Assembly (NCBI GenBank): GCA_015272215.1
Contig: JACYMD010000028.1
Coordinates: 33,144 to 97,143, forward strand
Direction of reading: 5' to 3'
Source: Rivularia sp. T60_A2020_040
GTDB taxonomy: Bacteria > Cyanobacteriota > Cyanobacteriia > Cyanobacteriales > Nostocaceae
DNA length: 64,000 nt
The notes under the pieces were generated by a model. The model did not search any database. It saw only the letters and a list, made by a program, of their open reading frames with translations, and was not told the origin of the DNA. How positions within the stretch are numbered: position 1 is the stretch's first letter; the number at the start of each line of letters is the position of its first letter. Of this stretch, positions 37,439 through 48,475 are shown in pieces. The position numbers and the translations under genes were made by a program.

Positions 37439-38140
37439 CTACTTTTCTACAGGAATATTTGACACTTCCAAGCGTAATCTTTGTGCTGGATAATCTGTAA
37501 GAGCTAAGGAAATTTGTTTGACATCATCAAGTAAAGCAGCAGGGATACTCACAGTACCATATGATGGTGGTGCATCAGAAGCTAATTCTGATGGTAATCC
37601 TTCTGTGGAAGCACTCAAAGTTCTTCCTTTATCGTCAGTCACGTCTAGGAAACTATAAAGAAAGCGCACGGAATCATCACTTTTATTATCCATTTTTACT
37701 TTTAGCAACAAAGCACCTCCGGAATAGCTAGCTGACTGTACTGCAAGAGTTACACCTTCGCTTTCGGCTTGTATGGGAAATCCTGCTTGCAGCTTTTCTG
37801 GAGCTTCTGGTGGTTTCTCGTCTCGTTTGCGTTTGGTATCTTTCGTACCTTCTTCTAAATCATCGATTGTTTTTGATTTAGCGGCTTTAGTTTTACCTTC
37901 GATGCGTGATTTGACGATGGAAAGGATTTCTTCTTCTTTGACAAAGACTACACCTTCTTTTTCTTGACCACCAGTTGTCCCTTTCCTGGCATACTTGGTA
38001 GTAGGACGAGTATCCGGTGCTGTGACTCCTTTAAGAGCGGCACTTCCCAAGGTAAACCCCCAAAAGGCACTGACTGAACCAGCCCCTAACATCAGGGTTA
38101 ACAAAATCAACGTTAGAAGTACAGTAGAATTTAGTTTCAT
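37439..38140 (-). CDS. Exported protein with Ig-like C-terminal domain, unknown function
   Basis: 233 residues with a signal/anchor (VLLTLILLTLMLGAGSVSAF), a charged Lys/Glu-rich middle (KRKRDEKPPEAPEKLQ), and a C-terminal beta region (EGVTLAVQSASYSGGALLLK; NKSDDSVRFLYSFLDVTDDK) resembling DUF4352-type immunoglobulin folds. The SVSAF site suggests cleavage. Function unknown. Confidence 0.7.
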   Translation of the reverse strand: MKLNSTVLLTLILLTLMLGAGSVSAFWGFTLGSAALKGVTAPDTRPTTKYARKGTTGGQEKEGVVFVKEEEILSIVKSRIEGKTKAAKSKTIDDLEEGTKDTKRKRDEKPPEAPEKLQAGFPIQAESEGVTLAVQSASYSGGALLLKVKMDNKSDDSVRFLYSFLDVTDDKGRTLSASTEGLPSELASDAPPSYGTVSIPAALLDDVKQISLALTDYPAQRLRLEVSNIPVEK

Positions 38141-38375
38141 TCTTCGGAATTAATATAGCTTTTCAATGTCAGGATTAAGCAAAAGTGTTGAAGTTTGTTT
38201 TCGATAGGAACCCAAAACTTGATAGATAATACTTGATAAATATTAGTTTGCACTATTTTATGATTAAATGATGTAGTGCAAAATCTGATATTTTTGATTT
38301 TTTAAATTATTTTTAAATTATTTTGAATTATTTTTGTATACAAAAAGCTAAACTCACGGTATAATTATTAATCAG

Positions 38376-38448
38376 CCAGGGTTGGCCGATCGGTTGAGGC
38401 AACGAACTCATAATTCGTGTTAGGCAGGTTCAACTCCTGCACCCTGGA
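38376..38448 (+). tRNA. tRNA with CAU anticodon (tRNA-Met or tRNA-Ile2)
   Basis: 73-nt cloverleaf: acceptor CCAGGGT/ACCCTGG (7 bp, perfect), D-arm GCC-GATCGGTTGA-GGC, anticodon arm ACGAA-CTCATAA-TTCGT, variable GTTAG, T-arm GCAGG-TTCAACT-CCTGC, discriminator A. CCA not encoded. C1:G72 is paired, so it is not a typical initiator with C1:A72. The CAU anticodon alone cannot separate elongator Met from lysidine-modified Ile2. Confidence 0.88.
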
Positions 38449-38545
38449 TTTAACAATAAATTTAACTTCCTACACTTAGCCATTAGTCCTTCGGATCGAG
38501 AACTAATGGCTAATAAATATTTATCTATACCTCTAATCTTCTCTT

Positions 38546-38977
38546 TTAACGATGTGGTAAGCTATCAAAGCGGAATTCAGTTCCAACTTGTAACTGAGTA
38601 GCTCTCAAACTCGGAGAACCCAGCAATGAGGTATTATAAGGATTTGGTAAATCTGGACTCCTTAAATAGGGGTCGCTAGTTGTTTGCTGTTTGAGTAAAT
38701 CTTGATAAAGAATATTTACTAACTTAGCATCTCGTTCAATTTCGTGTTCTGGAAAAGAATTCTTAAACAAAGAACCAGATCCAAATATCCAATCTATTTC
38801 CCGAAATAAACCTTGGTTATTGTAAAAGTCGGGATAGTTTTTGTAAAATGCTTTTTCAAATACTTCATTTGGTGTTTGATAGCTGGATGTTTCTGTTTCT
38901 GCTATGGCGATCGCCGGCAACCCAATGGTAGCAACAAGCACTAATAACCCACTTAGGGCTTTTAAGTTTAAGGACAT
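38546..38977 (-). CDS. Secreted protein of unknown function
   Basis: 143 residues: signal peptide (LKALSGLLVLVATIGLPAIA, cleavage near AIAET), then a mature acidic/aromatic part (EVFEKAFYKNYPDFYNNQGL; DWIFGSGSLFKNSFPEHEIE) without recognised domain. Probably a conserved cyanobacterial exported protein. It lies between the tRNA and the divergent pyrE. Confidence 0.7.
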   Translation of the reverse strand: MSLNLKALSGLLVLVATIGLPAIAIAETETSSYQTPNEVFEKAFYKNYPDFYNNQGLFREIDWIFGSGSLFKNSFPEHEIERDAKLVNILYQDLLKQQTTSDPYLRSPDLPNPYNTSLLGSPSLRATQLQVGTEFRFDSLPHR

Positions 38978-39087
38978 ATTAACAACTCCTGTATTTTGGT
39001 GCGAATTTTGACCGCTAACTTATCTAAAATGTCAGAACTCGCATAAGTTCAACTAGTCCGGTGTAACATAATTTTTGATGTTTTGTA

Positions 39088-39714
39088 ATGATTTATCGCG
39101 CTGAAAGTTCTACCCCAACTGGCTTATGGGCTACTAATACTGATTTGAATTTTGTTCGTCAGCAGCTACTAGATTTATTTTGTCAATTTGCTTATCAGGA
39201 AGGAGATTTTGTGCTTTCTTCTGGAGCGCGTAGTTCTTATTACATCAATGGTAAGGAGGTAACGCTCCATCCCCAAGGTGCTTTGGCAATTGGTCGCATT
39301 GTTTTAAATATGCTACCTTTGGATACTCAAGCTGTAGCAGGTTTAACTTTGGGGGCTGATCCGATTGTCAGTGCTGTAAGTGTGGTTTCTGCTCTGGAAA
39401 GCCGACCTATACCAGGTTTGATTGTTCGTAAAGAAGCTAAAGGTCACGGAACTAAAGCTTATGTAGAAGGTCCGAATTTACCGGAAGCGGCTAAGGTTGT
39501 AGTCTTGGAAGATGTTGTGACTACAGGGCGATCGGCGATGAAAGCTGTTACCAGACTTAGAGATGCTGGTTATACAGTTAATCGAGTAATTTCACTGATA
39601 GACCGTCAGCAAGGTGGAGCGGAATATTATCAATCAGTAAATTTACAGTTTGAATACGTATTTTCGATTACTGATATTCAAGAAAGGTATAAGCAGATTG
39701 TAATTAAAGCCTAA
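39088..39714 (+). CDS. pyrE: Orotate phosphoribosyltransferase
   Basis: 208 residues. Forms OMP from orotate and PRPP in pyrimidine synthesis. The PRPP-binding motif is VVVLEDVVTTGRSAMKAV; the N-terminal GDFVLSSGARSSYYINGKEV and the mobile-loop region KEAKGHGTKAYVEGP are typical. Full length. A hairpin repeat (39726-39748) follows the stop codon. Confidence 0.94.
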   Translation: MIYRAESSTPTGLWATNTDLNFVRQQLLDLFCQFAYQEGDFVLSSGARSSYYINGKEVTLHPQGALAIGRIVLNMLPLDTQAVAGLTLGADPIVSAVSVVSALESRPIPGLIVRKEAKGHGTKAYVEGPNLPEAAKVVVLEDVVTTGRSAMKAVTRLRDAGYTVNRVISLIDRQQGGAEYYQSVNLQFEYVFSITDIQERYKQIVIKA

Positions 39715-39725
39715 TTAATAATGTA

Positions 39726-39748
39726 GAGACGTAGCAGTGCTACGTCTC
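39726..39748. repeat. Perfect palindromic hairpin GAGACGTAGCA-G-TGCTACGTCTC
   Basis: 11-bp inverted repeat 12 bp after pyrE. An identical copy is at 39939-39961 and a variant (AGACGTTGCA-G-TGCAACGTCT) at 57588-57608. Confidence 0.8.
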
Positions 39749-39812
39749 CCATATTTAGATTTGCATCGAATAATTATGAATAACTGAGTGAAAGTAGATC
39801 GGTTAGAGATTC

Positions 39813-39961
39813 GTATTTTCCCCAGCATTAATCAGAGGTAAAGGATTCGTTATTACACAGCATTAATGAGACGTAAAGCATTGGTATTTTCCCCAGCATT
39901 AATCAGAGGTAAAGGATTCGTTATTACACAGCATTAATGAGACGTAGCAGTGCTACGTCTC
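39813..39961. repeat. 63-bp exact direct duplication plus second palindrome
   Basis: 39813-39875 and 39884-39946 appear identical (period 71 bp, starting GTATTTTCCCCAGC, ending GAGACGTA). The second copy runs straight into the GAGACGTAGCA palindrome (39939-39961). It lies just downstream of thiC. Confidence 0.8.
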
Positions 39962-39988
39962 TACAATAAATATTATTTTTGGAACAAA

Positions 39989-41469
<1,481 letters not shown>

Positions 41470-41659
41470 ATATTAAAAATTATCGTATCACTTTTTTGCT
41501 AATGGAGATAAATAGGTTAACAATTATCAATGCACTCAACATGATTTTTTTTTAATCCCTATGAATCTAAGGGTTTTTTCACTACTCCCTACTCACTAAC
41601 AAGTCAGGGAATGGAGTTCGGGAGGGAAATAACAACTATCCACTAACTCTCAATTCTCA

Positions 41660-41690
41660 ATCCAAAATCTAAAATCTAAAATCCAAAATC
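41660..41690. repeat. STRR heptads (AAAATCT/AAAATCC)
   Basis: Reverse-complement version of the 4647-4679 array, ending 6 bp before the pseudouridine synthase start. Confidence 0.75.
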
Positions 41691-41695
41691 GAATA

Positions 41696-42316
41696 ATGTC
41701 CAAGAAAAAATATCGTTATATCCTGTTTTATAAACCTTATGGTGTTCTCAGCCAGTTTTCTCAAGACACTCCGGAACAAAGTACTCTTCAAGATTATATT
41801 TCAATCAAAAATGTGTATCCTGTAGGACGTTTAGATACTGATAGTGAAGGTTTATTGTTATTAACGAACCACGGACAATTACAACATCGGCTTTGTCATC
41901 CTCAGTTTGGGCATTTTCGCACTTACTGGGTGCAAGTAGAAGGTATTCCGGATGCAACTGCTTTACATAATTTAGAACAAGGTGTGGTAATTAAAAATTA
42001 CCGCACTCAACCAGCAAAAGTAGAATTATTACCCGAAGAACCACTTTTACCCGAACGCATTCCCCCGATTCGTTTTCGTAAAAATGTACCTACAACGTGG
42101 TTAGAAATGACTCTGACTGAGGGGAAAAATCGTCAAGTCCGTCGTATGACTGCATCTGTGGGATTTCCTACTTTACGGCTGGTACGAGTCCAAATAGCGC
42201 ACCTCAAATTAGATACTTTAGGATTGGGACAATGGCGCGACCTTACAAACGAAGAAGTAAAAATTTTACATAACTTAGTATTTTCTAATAGTTCGCTGCC
42301 AAATAAAAGGGTATAA
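41696..42316 (+). CDS. RsuA/RluE-family pseudouridine synthase
   Basis: 206 residues. Isomerises a uridine in rRNA. Catalytic loop GRLDTDSEGLLLLTN (Asp catalytic), N-terminal YILFYKPYGVLSQF, and C-terminal GKNRQVRRMTASVGFPTLRL. The absence of an N-terminal S4 domain fits RluE rather than RsuA/RluB; exact target site not determined. An STRR array sits directly upstream. Confidence 0.88.
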   Translation: MSKKKYRYILFYKPYGVLSQFSQDTPEQSTLQDYISIKNVYPVGRLDTDSEGLLLLTNHGQLQHRLCHPQFGHFRTYWVQVEGIPDATALHNLEQGVVIKNYRTQPAKVELLPEEPLLPERIPPIRFRKNVPTTWLEMTLTEGKNRQVRRMTASVGFPTLRLVRVQIAHLKLDTLGLGQWRDLTNEEVKILHNLVFSNSSLPNKRV

Positions 42317-42566
42317 CAACCATCACCCCCTTAAGTCAATTTTTGATTAAAATTCGTAATAAGTAAGTTAGTTACTAAAAAAATATATTTAATCATATTA
42401 AGGTATTGAATATACCGAGAAATAATAAATAATAAAGTGATTTATTTGACAATTGTATTAAAAATTTTCCTTAAATACTTTTGATAAAACTTGCCATCTT
42501 GAGCAGTATAATACTAATTTTTTATTCTTAATCAACTTATTGTTAATGTTGGGGTGCATTCTTTTT

Positions 42567-44246
42567 ATGAGTCTAAATCAGTCATTTAACTGCTATCAAA
42601 CTCACCAAAGACAAAATCTTGTCTCTGCAAAATCTTCAAGCTTGGAACTTGTGCCTGAAACAACCTCGAATTTAGAAAGTTACACGACGGAAGCTTTGCG
42701 TCGTATTCAAGAAGAATTGGATTGGTATCGTAATTTATATGACCAAAATCCCGGTATAAATTTTACGTTAGATTCTACCGGAATGATTTTGTCTGTAAAT
42801 CAATTTGGTGCCAAGCGTTTGGGTTATTTACCCAGTGATTTGTATCAAACATTAATTTTTAATATATTTGCTTTTTTTGAACGGGAAAAATTATCCGATT
42901 TATTGACAAGATTGTTAAAGAATTCTTCAGAAAAAGTCGAAGATGGAGAATTTTGTTTAAATTGTCCGGATAGTCAAATTATTTGGCTTAAAGTCAAAGC
43001 CAGAAAATTACTGGATAGACAGCAAAATCCCATAATTTTGATGGATTGTGAAGATATTACTGCTGATAAACTTGCTCAAGCTTCAAATCCAAAGGAAAAT
43101 AGTTTACTGGAATTAGCTGCTTGCGTACCAGTTATGTTGTGGATGACGGATAATCAAGGAGTGCATAACTTTTTTAATTCTTGTTGGTTAAAGCTTACCG
43201 GACGTAAAATTGAGCAAGAATTAGGCTTGGGATGGCTAGAAAATTTACATCCTGAAGATAAAAATGCGTATTTATCAACTTATTCTCAAGCAATCAAAGA
43301 AAAACAAAAGTTTCAAATACAATACCGTTTAAAAAGTGCTGATGGTGATTATCGTTGGATTTCCGATAGCGGTGTACCTCGATTTTCATCTGATCATGAT
43401 TTTATTGGTTATATCGGTTGTTGTATTGATATTACTGAGTGTAAAAAAGCTGAAGTGGCAATTAGGGAAAGTCAAATAGCAGCACAAGCTCAATTAGAAG
43501 AGATGGAATCTCTCAACCATCTTAAGAATGAATTTTTAAGTACAGTATCCCACGAATTACGCACGCCATTAACTAATATGAAAATGGCGATTCAAATGTT
43601 GGAAATTAAGCTTGAAAAAGAACATTTAACTTCTGATACCTCTGAATCAGTTAATTATTCCCAAAATAATTCCAAAATATCTCGTTATTTTCAAATACTA
43701 AATAATGAGTGCGAACGAGAAATCAATTTGATTAATAATTTTCTTGATTTACAGCGACTCGATACTAATGCTAAACCATTGGTATTGGAAAAAATTGAAG
43801 TATCTCCATGGCTAGAACGAGTAATTGAATTATATAATACACGGAACCGTGATTGCTGTCGGCAAAGATTAAAGTTAGAGATGGAATCTCATCTACCGTC
43901 TATAATTTGCGATCCGTTCAGTTTAGAGCGCATTTTAGTAGAGTTGCTGACTAATGCTTGTAAATTTAGTCCAATTAATCAAGAAATTATTGTCAAGGCT
44001 CAGGTAAAATCTGATCATATTCAGTTTCAAGTGATTAACACTGGTGTGGAAATTCCTGCTGCTGAATTACCGCGTATTTTTGATAAGTTCTATCGCATTC
44101 CCAGTAATGACCCTTGGAAACAAGGAGGTACCGGGTTAGGATTAGCATTGGTTCAAAAACTAACCAAGCATTTAGACGGATTTATTCAGGTAGAAAGCGG
44201 TTCTAATCGTACAATATTTTCTATTCAATTACCTCTTGAGAGATAA
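42567..44246 (+). CDS. PAS-PAS sensor histidine kinase
   Basis: About 559 residues. The start is uncertain: ATG at 42567 is my choice; the frame opens at a TTG at 42540. Two PAS domains (about 50-165, LYDQNPGINFTLDSTGMILS; about 180-300, VPVMLWMTDNQGVHNFFNSC with PAC RWISDSGVPRF) precede a HisKA with H-box VSHELRTPLTN. The HATPase has N-box ELLTNACKFSP and G-box GGTGLGLALVQ. No transmembrane segment, so it senses inside the cell. No response regulator is adjacent. Confidence 0.88.
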   Translation: MSLNQSFNCYQTHQRQNLVSAKSSSLELVPETTSNLESYTTEALRRIQEELDWYRNLYDQNPGINFTLDSTGMILSVNQFGAKRLGYLPSDLYQTLIFNIFAFFEREKLSDLLTRLLKNSSEKVEDGEFCLNCPDSQIIWLKVKARKLLDRQQNPIILMDCEDITADKLAQASNPKENSLLELAACVPVMLWMTDNQGVHNFFNSCWLKLTGRKIEQELGLGWLENLHPEDKNAYLSTYSQAIKEKQKFQIQYRLKSADGDYRWISDSGVPRFSSDHDFIGYIGCCIDITECKKAEVAIRESQIAAQAQLEEMESLNHLKNEFLSTVSHELRTPLTNMKMAIQMLEIKLEKEHLTSDTSESVNYSQNNSKISRYFQILNNECEREINLINNFLDLQRLDTNAKPLVLEKIEVSPWLERVIELYNTRNRDCCRQRLKLEMESHLPSIICDPFSLERILVELLTNACKFSPINQEIIVKAQVKSDHIQFQVINTGVEIPAAELPRIFDKFYRIPSNDPWKQGGTGLGLALVQKLTKHLDGFIQVESGSNRTIFSIQLPLER

Positions 44247-44497
44247 TTTATCGTTTCGATATAGCTAATCATAATTTTGTATTGCATATCCGGAAAATTA
44301 TTCTACAATTAATTTGCCGATATTTCAAAGTTATAGTTAATATACGTCACAATTAAAATAGTTATACTTTTTTACATGGTAGAACCAAAAATATCAACAT
44401 TTGCTTTGCCATCGGCAAGGTGGGTTAATCTACCATTAATCAAAGCCGGCGTAACGATTACAAGCACAAATGAGCGGGAGTTAAGGACGCGGATATA

Positions 44498-46531
44498 ATG
44501 CTGATTTGTCCTCAGTGCAATTTTGAAAATCCTAATAGCAACAAATTTTGTCAAAACTGCGGCGCATCCTTAACTGAAAAGGAATGTCAACAGTGTGGTG
44601 TTTTCCTCCCCCTGAATGCAATCCAGTGTCACAGTTGCGATACGCTTTGTTCGGAAATTTGGTTGGCGCACGCCATCAAAGAAGGTACGGAAGTTGTCGG
44701 AATAGACGAGGAGGAATCCCAAAAACAAGCAGTACAAGAACAAGAAGAACAAACAGAGGAACTAGAAAATACAGAAAATTTTCTTCAAGAAACTCCTAGT
44801 TTATTTGCAACAGGTTCTTATTTAGATTCGGAAAAACGCTATCAAATGCTTGAACCATTACCAGCTTTTTTTGAAAATGCCGTTAATGCTCAAGCCTCTG
44901 TGAAAGTGATCGATTGTCAACCTTATCAAGTGTCGCCGATCAAGGCAATGTTGGCAAATCCACAATTTCAGGAGTCGATAAATCCATCCGTAACCGAAAC
45001 TCAAATTCCCAGCCTTGCTAAAACTTATATTGCCTTACAACCTTACTTGAACCTGGGAATTCCCTACATCCATGATGCATGGCAACAGGGAAATATGCAG
45101 GTAATTGTACTTGAAGACCGTTCCGATTGGGTTTATTTATTAGAACTATGGCAAGATGATACAATTACATCGTTGCAAATTACACATTATTTTTATCAGA
45201 TGACTCAGTTGTGGGATTTGCTCGAACCGTTGAATTGTCGTCAAAGTCTTTTGGATTTAACTAATTTACGAGTGGATGAAGACCAGTCCTTAGTATTGCA
45301 GCGTCTATACGTAGATATACGTAAAAGCTCCGATTCATCCCCAGAACAAGAAAAATTACCTACAATCAAAGCTTTAGGAAAGATTTGGCAAGCATTATTT
45401 AGTCAATCCCAACGCACTCAATTTGGTCAGTTATTAGAACTGTTAGGAAACTTAGAATCGGGTAAAATTGCCACAACTGAAGAATTGCGATCGCACTTGC
45501 AATTAATTTCTCAAGAGTTGCAAGGAGAGTCAAACCAAAGCGAAGATGATTTAGAAAATCATTTAAAAAATAATTTGAGTCTTGATTGCTGCGAAGATGA
45601 AGATATTTCAAATCCGACAATATTACAGCTAGATGAACTAGAGCAAAGTCCAACAAAAATTGACGACACACCCACAATAGTGCTGCCGATGCAGCTAGCA
45701 AGCTTAGAAAATGCGGGGTTGACTGATGTCGGAAAACAACGCGACCATAATGAAGACTATTTTGGCATTGAAACAAAAATTCATAAAGTCGATCTGCCTA
45801 AAAGTCGAGTTGCACTAGCGCGGGGCTTGTATATTCTTTGCGATGGCATGGGGGGACACGCAGGTGGTGAAGTTGCTAGCGAGTTAGCAGTAAGTACTTT
45901 ACGGCAGTATTTTGAAGAACATTGGCAATCAGAAATATTACCTAGTGAAGAAATTATCCGCGAAGGAGTTCTTCAAGCCAATCAAGCGATTCACGAGGTT
46001 AACCAGCAAGATGCTCGTTCTGGTGTGGGTCGGATGGGTACTACATTAGTGTTAGTTTTAATTCAGGATACTCGTGTAGCGGTGGCTCATGTCGGTGATA
46101 GTCGGCTTTATCGGGTGACTCGTAAAGGGGGTTTAGAACAGATAACAGTAGACCATGAAGTAGGTCAAAGAGAAATTTCTCGTGGGGTTGAATCGAGCAT
46201 TGCTTACTCTCGTCCAGATGCTTATCAGCTAACTCAAGCTTTGGGACCTAGAGATAATAATTTTATTGCACCGGAGGTACAGTTTTTAGAAATTAATGAA
46301 GATTCGCTGTTTGTTCTGAGTTCGGATGGTTTATCGGATAACGATTTATTGGAAAAATACTGGCAGACTAATTTGCTGAATTTAATCAGTTCGGAAGCCA
46401 ATTTAGAAAAGGGTGTGAGAGATTTAATTGAATTAGGCAACCAATATAATGGTCATGATAATATTACCGTTGTACTTGTCCGAGCAAAAGTCCGTCCAAA
46501 TTTAGATAGTCAAATTATGGATAATTTGTGA
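44498..46531 (+). CDS. Double-zinc-ribbon PP2C Ser/Thr phosphatase
   Basis: 677 residues. Cys4/7/18/21 and Cys30/33/44/47 form two zinc ribbons (MLICPQCNFE..., CQQCGVFLP...). A 350-residue middle region resembles a degenerate kinase-like fold (inference from LEDRSDWVYLLELWQDDTIT). The PP2C domain starts near 405: DVGKQRDHNEDYFG, ILCDGMGGHAGGEVASELAV (about 445), MGTTLVLVLI, VAHVGDSRLYRV (about 530), LSSDGLSDN (about 610) and GHDNITVVLV. All metal-binding Asp positions are present, so it should be active. Likely counterpart of the kinase at 46948. Confidence 0.88.
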   Translation: MLICPQCNFENPNSNKFCQNCGASLTEKECQQCGVFLPLNAIQCHSCDTLCSEIWLAHAIKEGTEVVGIDEEESQKQAVQEQEEQTEELENTENFLQETPSLFATGSYLDSEKRYQMLEPLPAFFENAVNAQASVKVIDCQPYQVSPIKAMLANPQFQESINPSVTETQIPSLAKTYIALQPYLNLGIPYIHDAWQQGNMQVIVLEDRSDWVYLLELWQDDTITSLQITHYFYQMTQLWDLLEPLNCRQSLLDLTNLRVDEDQSLVLQRLYVDIRKSSDSSPEQEKLPTIKALGKIWQALFSQSQRTQFGQLLELLGNLESGKIATTEELRSHLQLISQELQGESNQSEDDLENHLKNNLSLDCCEDEDISNPTILQLDELEQSPTKIDDTPTIVLPMQLASLENAGLTDVGKQRDHNEDYFGIETKIHKVDLPKSRVALARGLYILCDGMGGHAGGEVASELAVSTLRQYFEEHWQSEILPSEEIIREGVLQANQAIHEVNQQDARSGVGRMGTTLVLVLIQDTRVAVAHVGDSRLYRVTRKGGLEQITVDHEVGQREISRGVESSIAYSRPDAYQLTQALGPRDNNFIAPEVQFLEINEDSLFVLSSDGLSDNDLLEKYWQTNLLNLISSEANLEKGVRDLIELGNQYNGHDNITVVLVRAKVRPNLDSQIMDNL

Positions 46532-46670
46532 ATAATTGATAATTAATAATTAATAATTAATAATTAACTAGCTTGTTTTAGCTATCGGTGGGTTTTCGCA
46601 ATTCAATATATATAGGCTAAAAAGCGTTTAATTTGTATTCAAATTTTATTCAAGTCGCCGGTATTGTAGT

Positions 46671-46687
46671 GCGGGCATCCTGCCCGC
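46671..46687. repeat. GCGGGCA-TCC-TGCCCGC hairpin
   Basis: 7-bp perfect stem in the 416-bp spacer between the phosphatase and kinase genes, followed by TAGAAAAAT; no real T-tract. Confidence 0.5.
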
Positions 46688-46745
46688 TAGAAAAATACAA
46701 ATTAAATGCGCGACAATTTATAAACGTCAGTTCGACAAGGCTTTA

Positions 46746-46810
46746 AGAAGTTGGTTTTTTTAGCTGAAATATGAGTAAAACCAGATAATCATCATGAAAA
46801 CCCAACTTCT
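46746..46810. repeat. AGAAGTTGG-type repeat, copy 3
   Basis: Begins AGAAGTTGGTTTTTTT and ends AAAACCCAACTTCT; ends are inverted copies. Same family as 25383, 30661 and 54740. Confidence 0.65.
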
Positions 46811-46947
46811 CACCTTACGTATAAATATTTTTGCACTCTTACTTACCTAGATAATCTGTGCTTAAATTAAGACATTATTGATAAGTTCAAGTTTTTTTGT
46901 TTTTCTCTTTATCACTCATCCTTGATAATTTATAGTTCCTAAGCATC

Positions 46948-48174
46948 GTGATTACTCTAACCCTATTAGAAGCACAAAACAAAACCCCGCTAAAAGATTG
47001 GTGCTTTGATGAATCTTCGGTAATTCGGGTTGGAAGAGCGGCAGATAATGACATTGTTCTCGATAGTAATTTAGTTTCTCGATATCATTTAGAACTAAGA
47101 AATAACAATTCTAAAGGTAATGTTGATAATTGGGAAATTATTAGCAACGGTACCAATGGTACCTTTTTAAATGGTGTTTTAATTACTCGCATTCAGTTAA
47201 CGGGTAATTGTTTGCTGCAATTAGCACGGGGTGGTCCGATTTTGAAACTCGAACTTTTACCCGAAGTACAACAGCAACCGACATCTGCAAAAAAAACTGT
47301 AGCTCCCCCTACAAGCTGCACCCATGAAGGAAACTCCCCCGATAATCTATTTTGCATTTATTGCGGTAAACCTCTATCGGTACAGCTAACAATTCGTCAC
47401 TATCAAGTATTACGAACATTAGGACAGGGAGGGATGGGAACGACCTATCTAGCTTGGGACTCCGTAGGTATAACTACGGGTCGTCCCCAATTATTAGTGC
47501 TTAAACAAATGAATGCTGATATGGTAAAAATTGCTAAAGCACAAGAGTTGTTTCAACGAGAAGCAAATACTTTAGGATTGCTCAGCCATCCGGGAATCCC
47601 TAAATATTATGACTTTTTCATGGAAGACAACAAAAAATACTTGGCGATGGAGTTAATCCACGGACAAGATTTGGAAAAATTTGTTTATCGCAAGGGACCT
47701 GTAACTTTAAATCAAGCCATTGAATGGATGATCCAAACTTGCGATATTTTGGATTATTTACACAGTCAAAATCCACCGTTGATTCACCGGGATATCAAAC
47801 CGGCTAATCTGATGGTGCGAAATTTTGACAATCGTATAGTTGTGTTGGATTTTGGCGCTGTGAAAGAAATTGGTACTGCACCAGGGACTCGTATCGGTGC
47901 AGAAGGATATTGCGCTCCCGAACAAGAGCGGGGACAGCCCCTAACTCAATCGGATTTATACGCTATTGGACCAACTTTAATTTTTCTGCTCACAGGGGAG
48001 AACCCATTCAAATTTTATCGTCAGCAAGGACGAAATTTTCGGTTTGATGTAGCCAAGGTTCCCACTATTACCCCCATGTTAAAAGAAGTAATAGACAAGG
48101 TTACAGAACCTCTACCACGGGATAGATATCAAACCTCAAAAGAACTTGCAGCAGCATTAGCAGCCTGTAGTTGA
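46948..48174 (+). CDS. FHA - zinc ribbon - Ser/Thr protein kinase
   Basis: 408 residues from a GTG at 46948. FHA domain (about 1-100) with VGRAADNDIVLDS, SRYHLEL (Ser44, His47) and NGTNGTFLNG binds phosphothreonine. A zinc-ribbon-like stretch follows (C124, C136, C139 in FCIYCG). The kinase domain (about 150-405) has LGQGGMGTTYLAWD, Lys186, HRDIKPANLMV (280-290) and DFGAVKE (301). No membrane segment. It probably reads phosphorylated partners and signals in the cytosol, with the upstream PP2C as opposing activity. Confidence 0.88.
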   Translation: MITLTLLEAQNKTPLKDWCFDESSVIRVGRAADNDIVLDSNLVSRYHLELRNNNSKGNVDNWEIISNGTNGTFLNGVLITRIQLTGNCLLQLARGGPILKLELLPEVQQQPTSAKKTVAPPTSCTHEGNSPDNLFCIYCGKPLSVQLTIRHYQVLRTLGQGGMGTTYLAWDSVGITTGRPQLLVLKQMNADMVKIAKAQELFQREANTLGLLSHPGIPKYYDFFMEDNKKYLAMELIHGQDLEKFVYRKGPVTLNQAIEWMIQTCDILDYLHSQNPPLIHRDIKPANLMVRNFDNRIVVLDFGAVKEIGTAPGTRIGAEGYCAPEQERGQPLTQSDLYAIGPTLIFLLTGENPFKFYRQQGRNFRFDVAKVPTITPMLKEVIDKVTEPLPRDRYQTSKELAAALAACS

Positions 48175-48354
48175 ATTTTAGTATGTAAGAAGCATGAAAT
48201 AAATTTCTACCCGGCGGTTATGGGGTTCTATTCCATAGTTCTAGAATTTCCCAGAAATAGGTAAAATCTATCCCTTCGGGACGCTGCGCGAACATGGGTA
48301 CTAGACGACACAAAATTTAATCAAACAAATTTTGGAGCAATCTGACTACCGAAG

Positions 48355-48475
48355 GGCATTCGGAAAGTTAAAGCTTGGGGAGAGAATCACCTGTGAATTA
48401 GATATCGCAAGGAGTCTAATTTAAGTGGACTCGTTGAGCCAAGAATCTCCGGGAGCTAACGCCGCAGAATGTCAA
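48355..48475 (+). mobile_element. Remnant right end of an IS200/IS605-type (TnpB) element
   Basis: Contains GGGGAGAGAATCACCTGTGA, TTAAGTGGACTCGTTGAGCC, AAGAATCTCC and ends GAATGTCAA. This order (…GAGTCTAA…GTGGACTCG…GAGCCAAGAATC…GTCAA) is what I recall at the 3' end of cyanobacterial tnpB elements, where the guide RNA scaffold (omega/reRNA) is encoded. No tnpB or left end is left. GTCAA overlaps the stop codon of the DUF4327 gene. Identification is from memory. Confidence 0.55.

Noticed and set aside
39813..39946. CRISPR array
   Set aside because: Only two 63-bp copies with an 8-bp gap; no spacer pattern and no cas genes.
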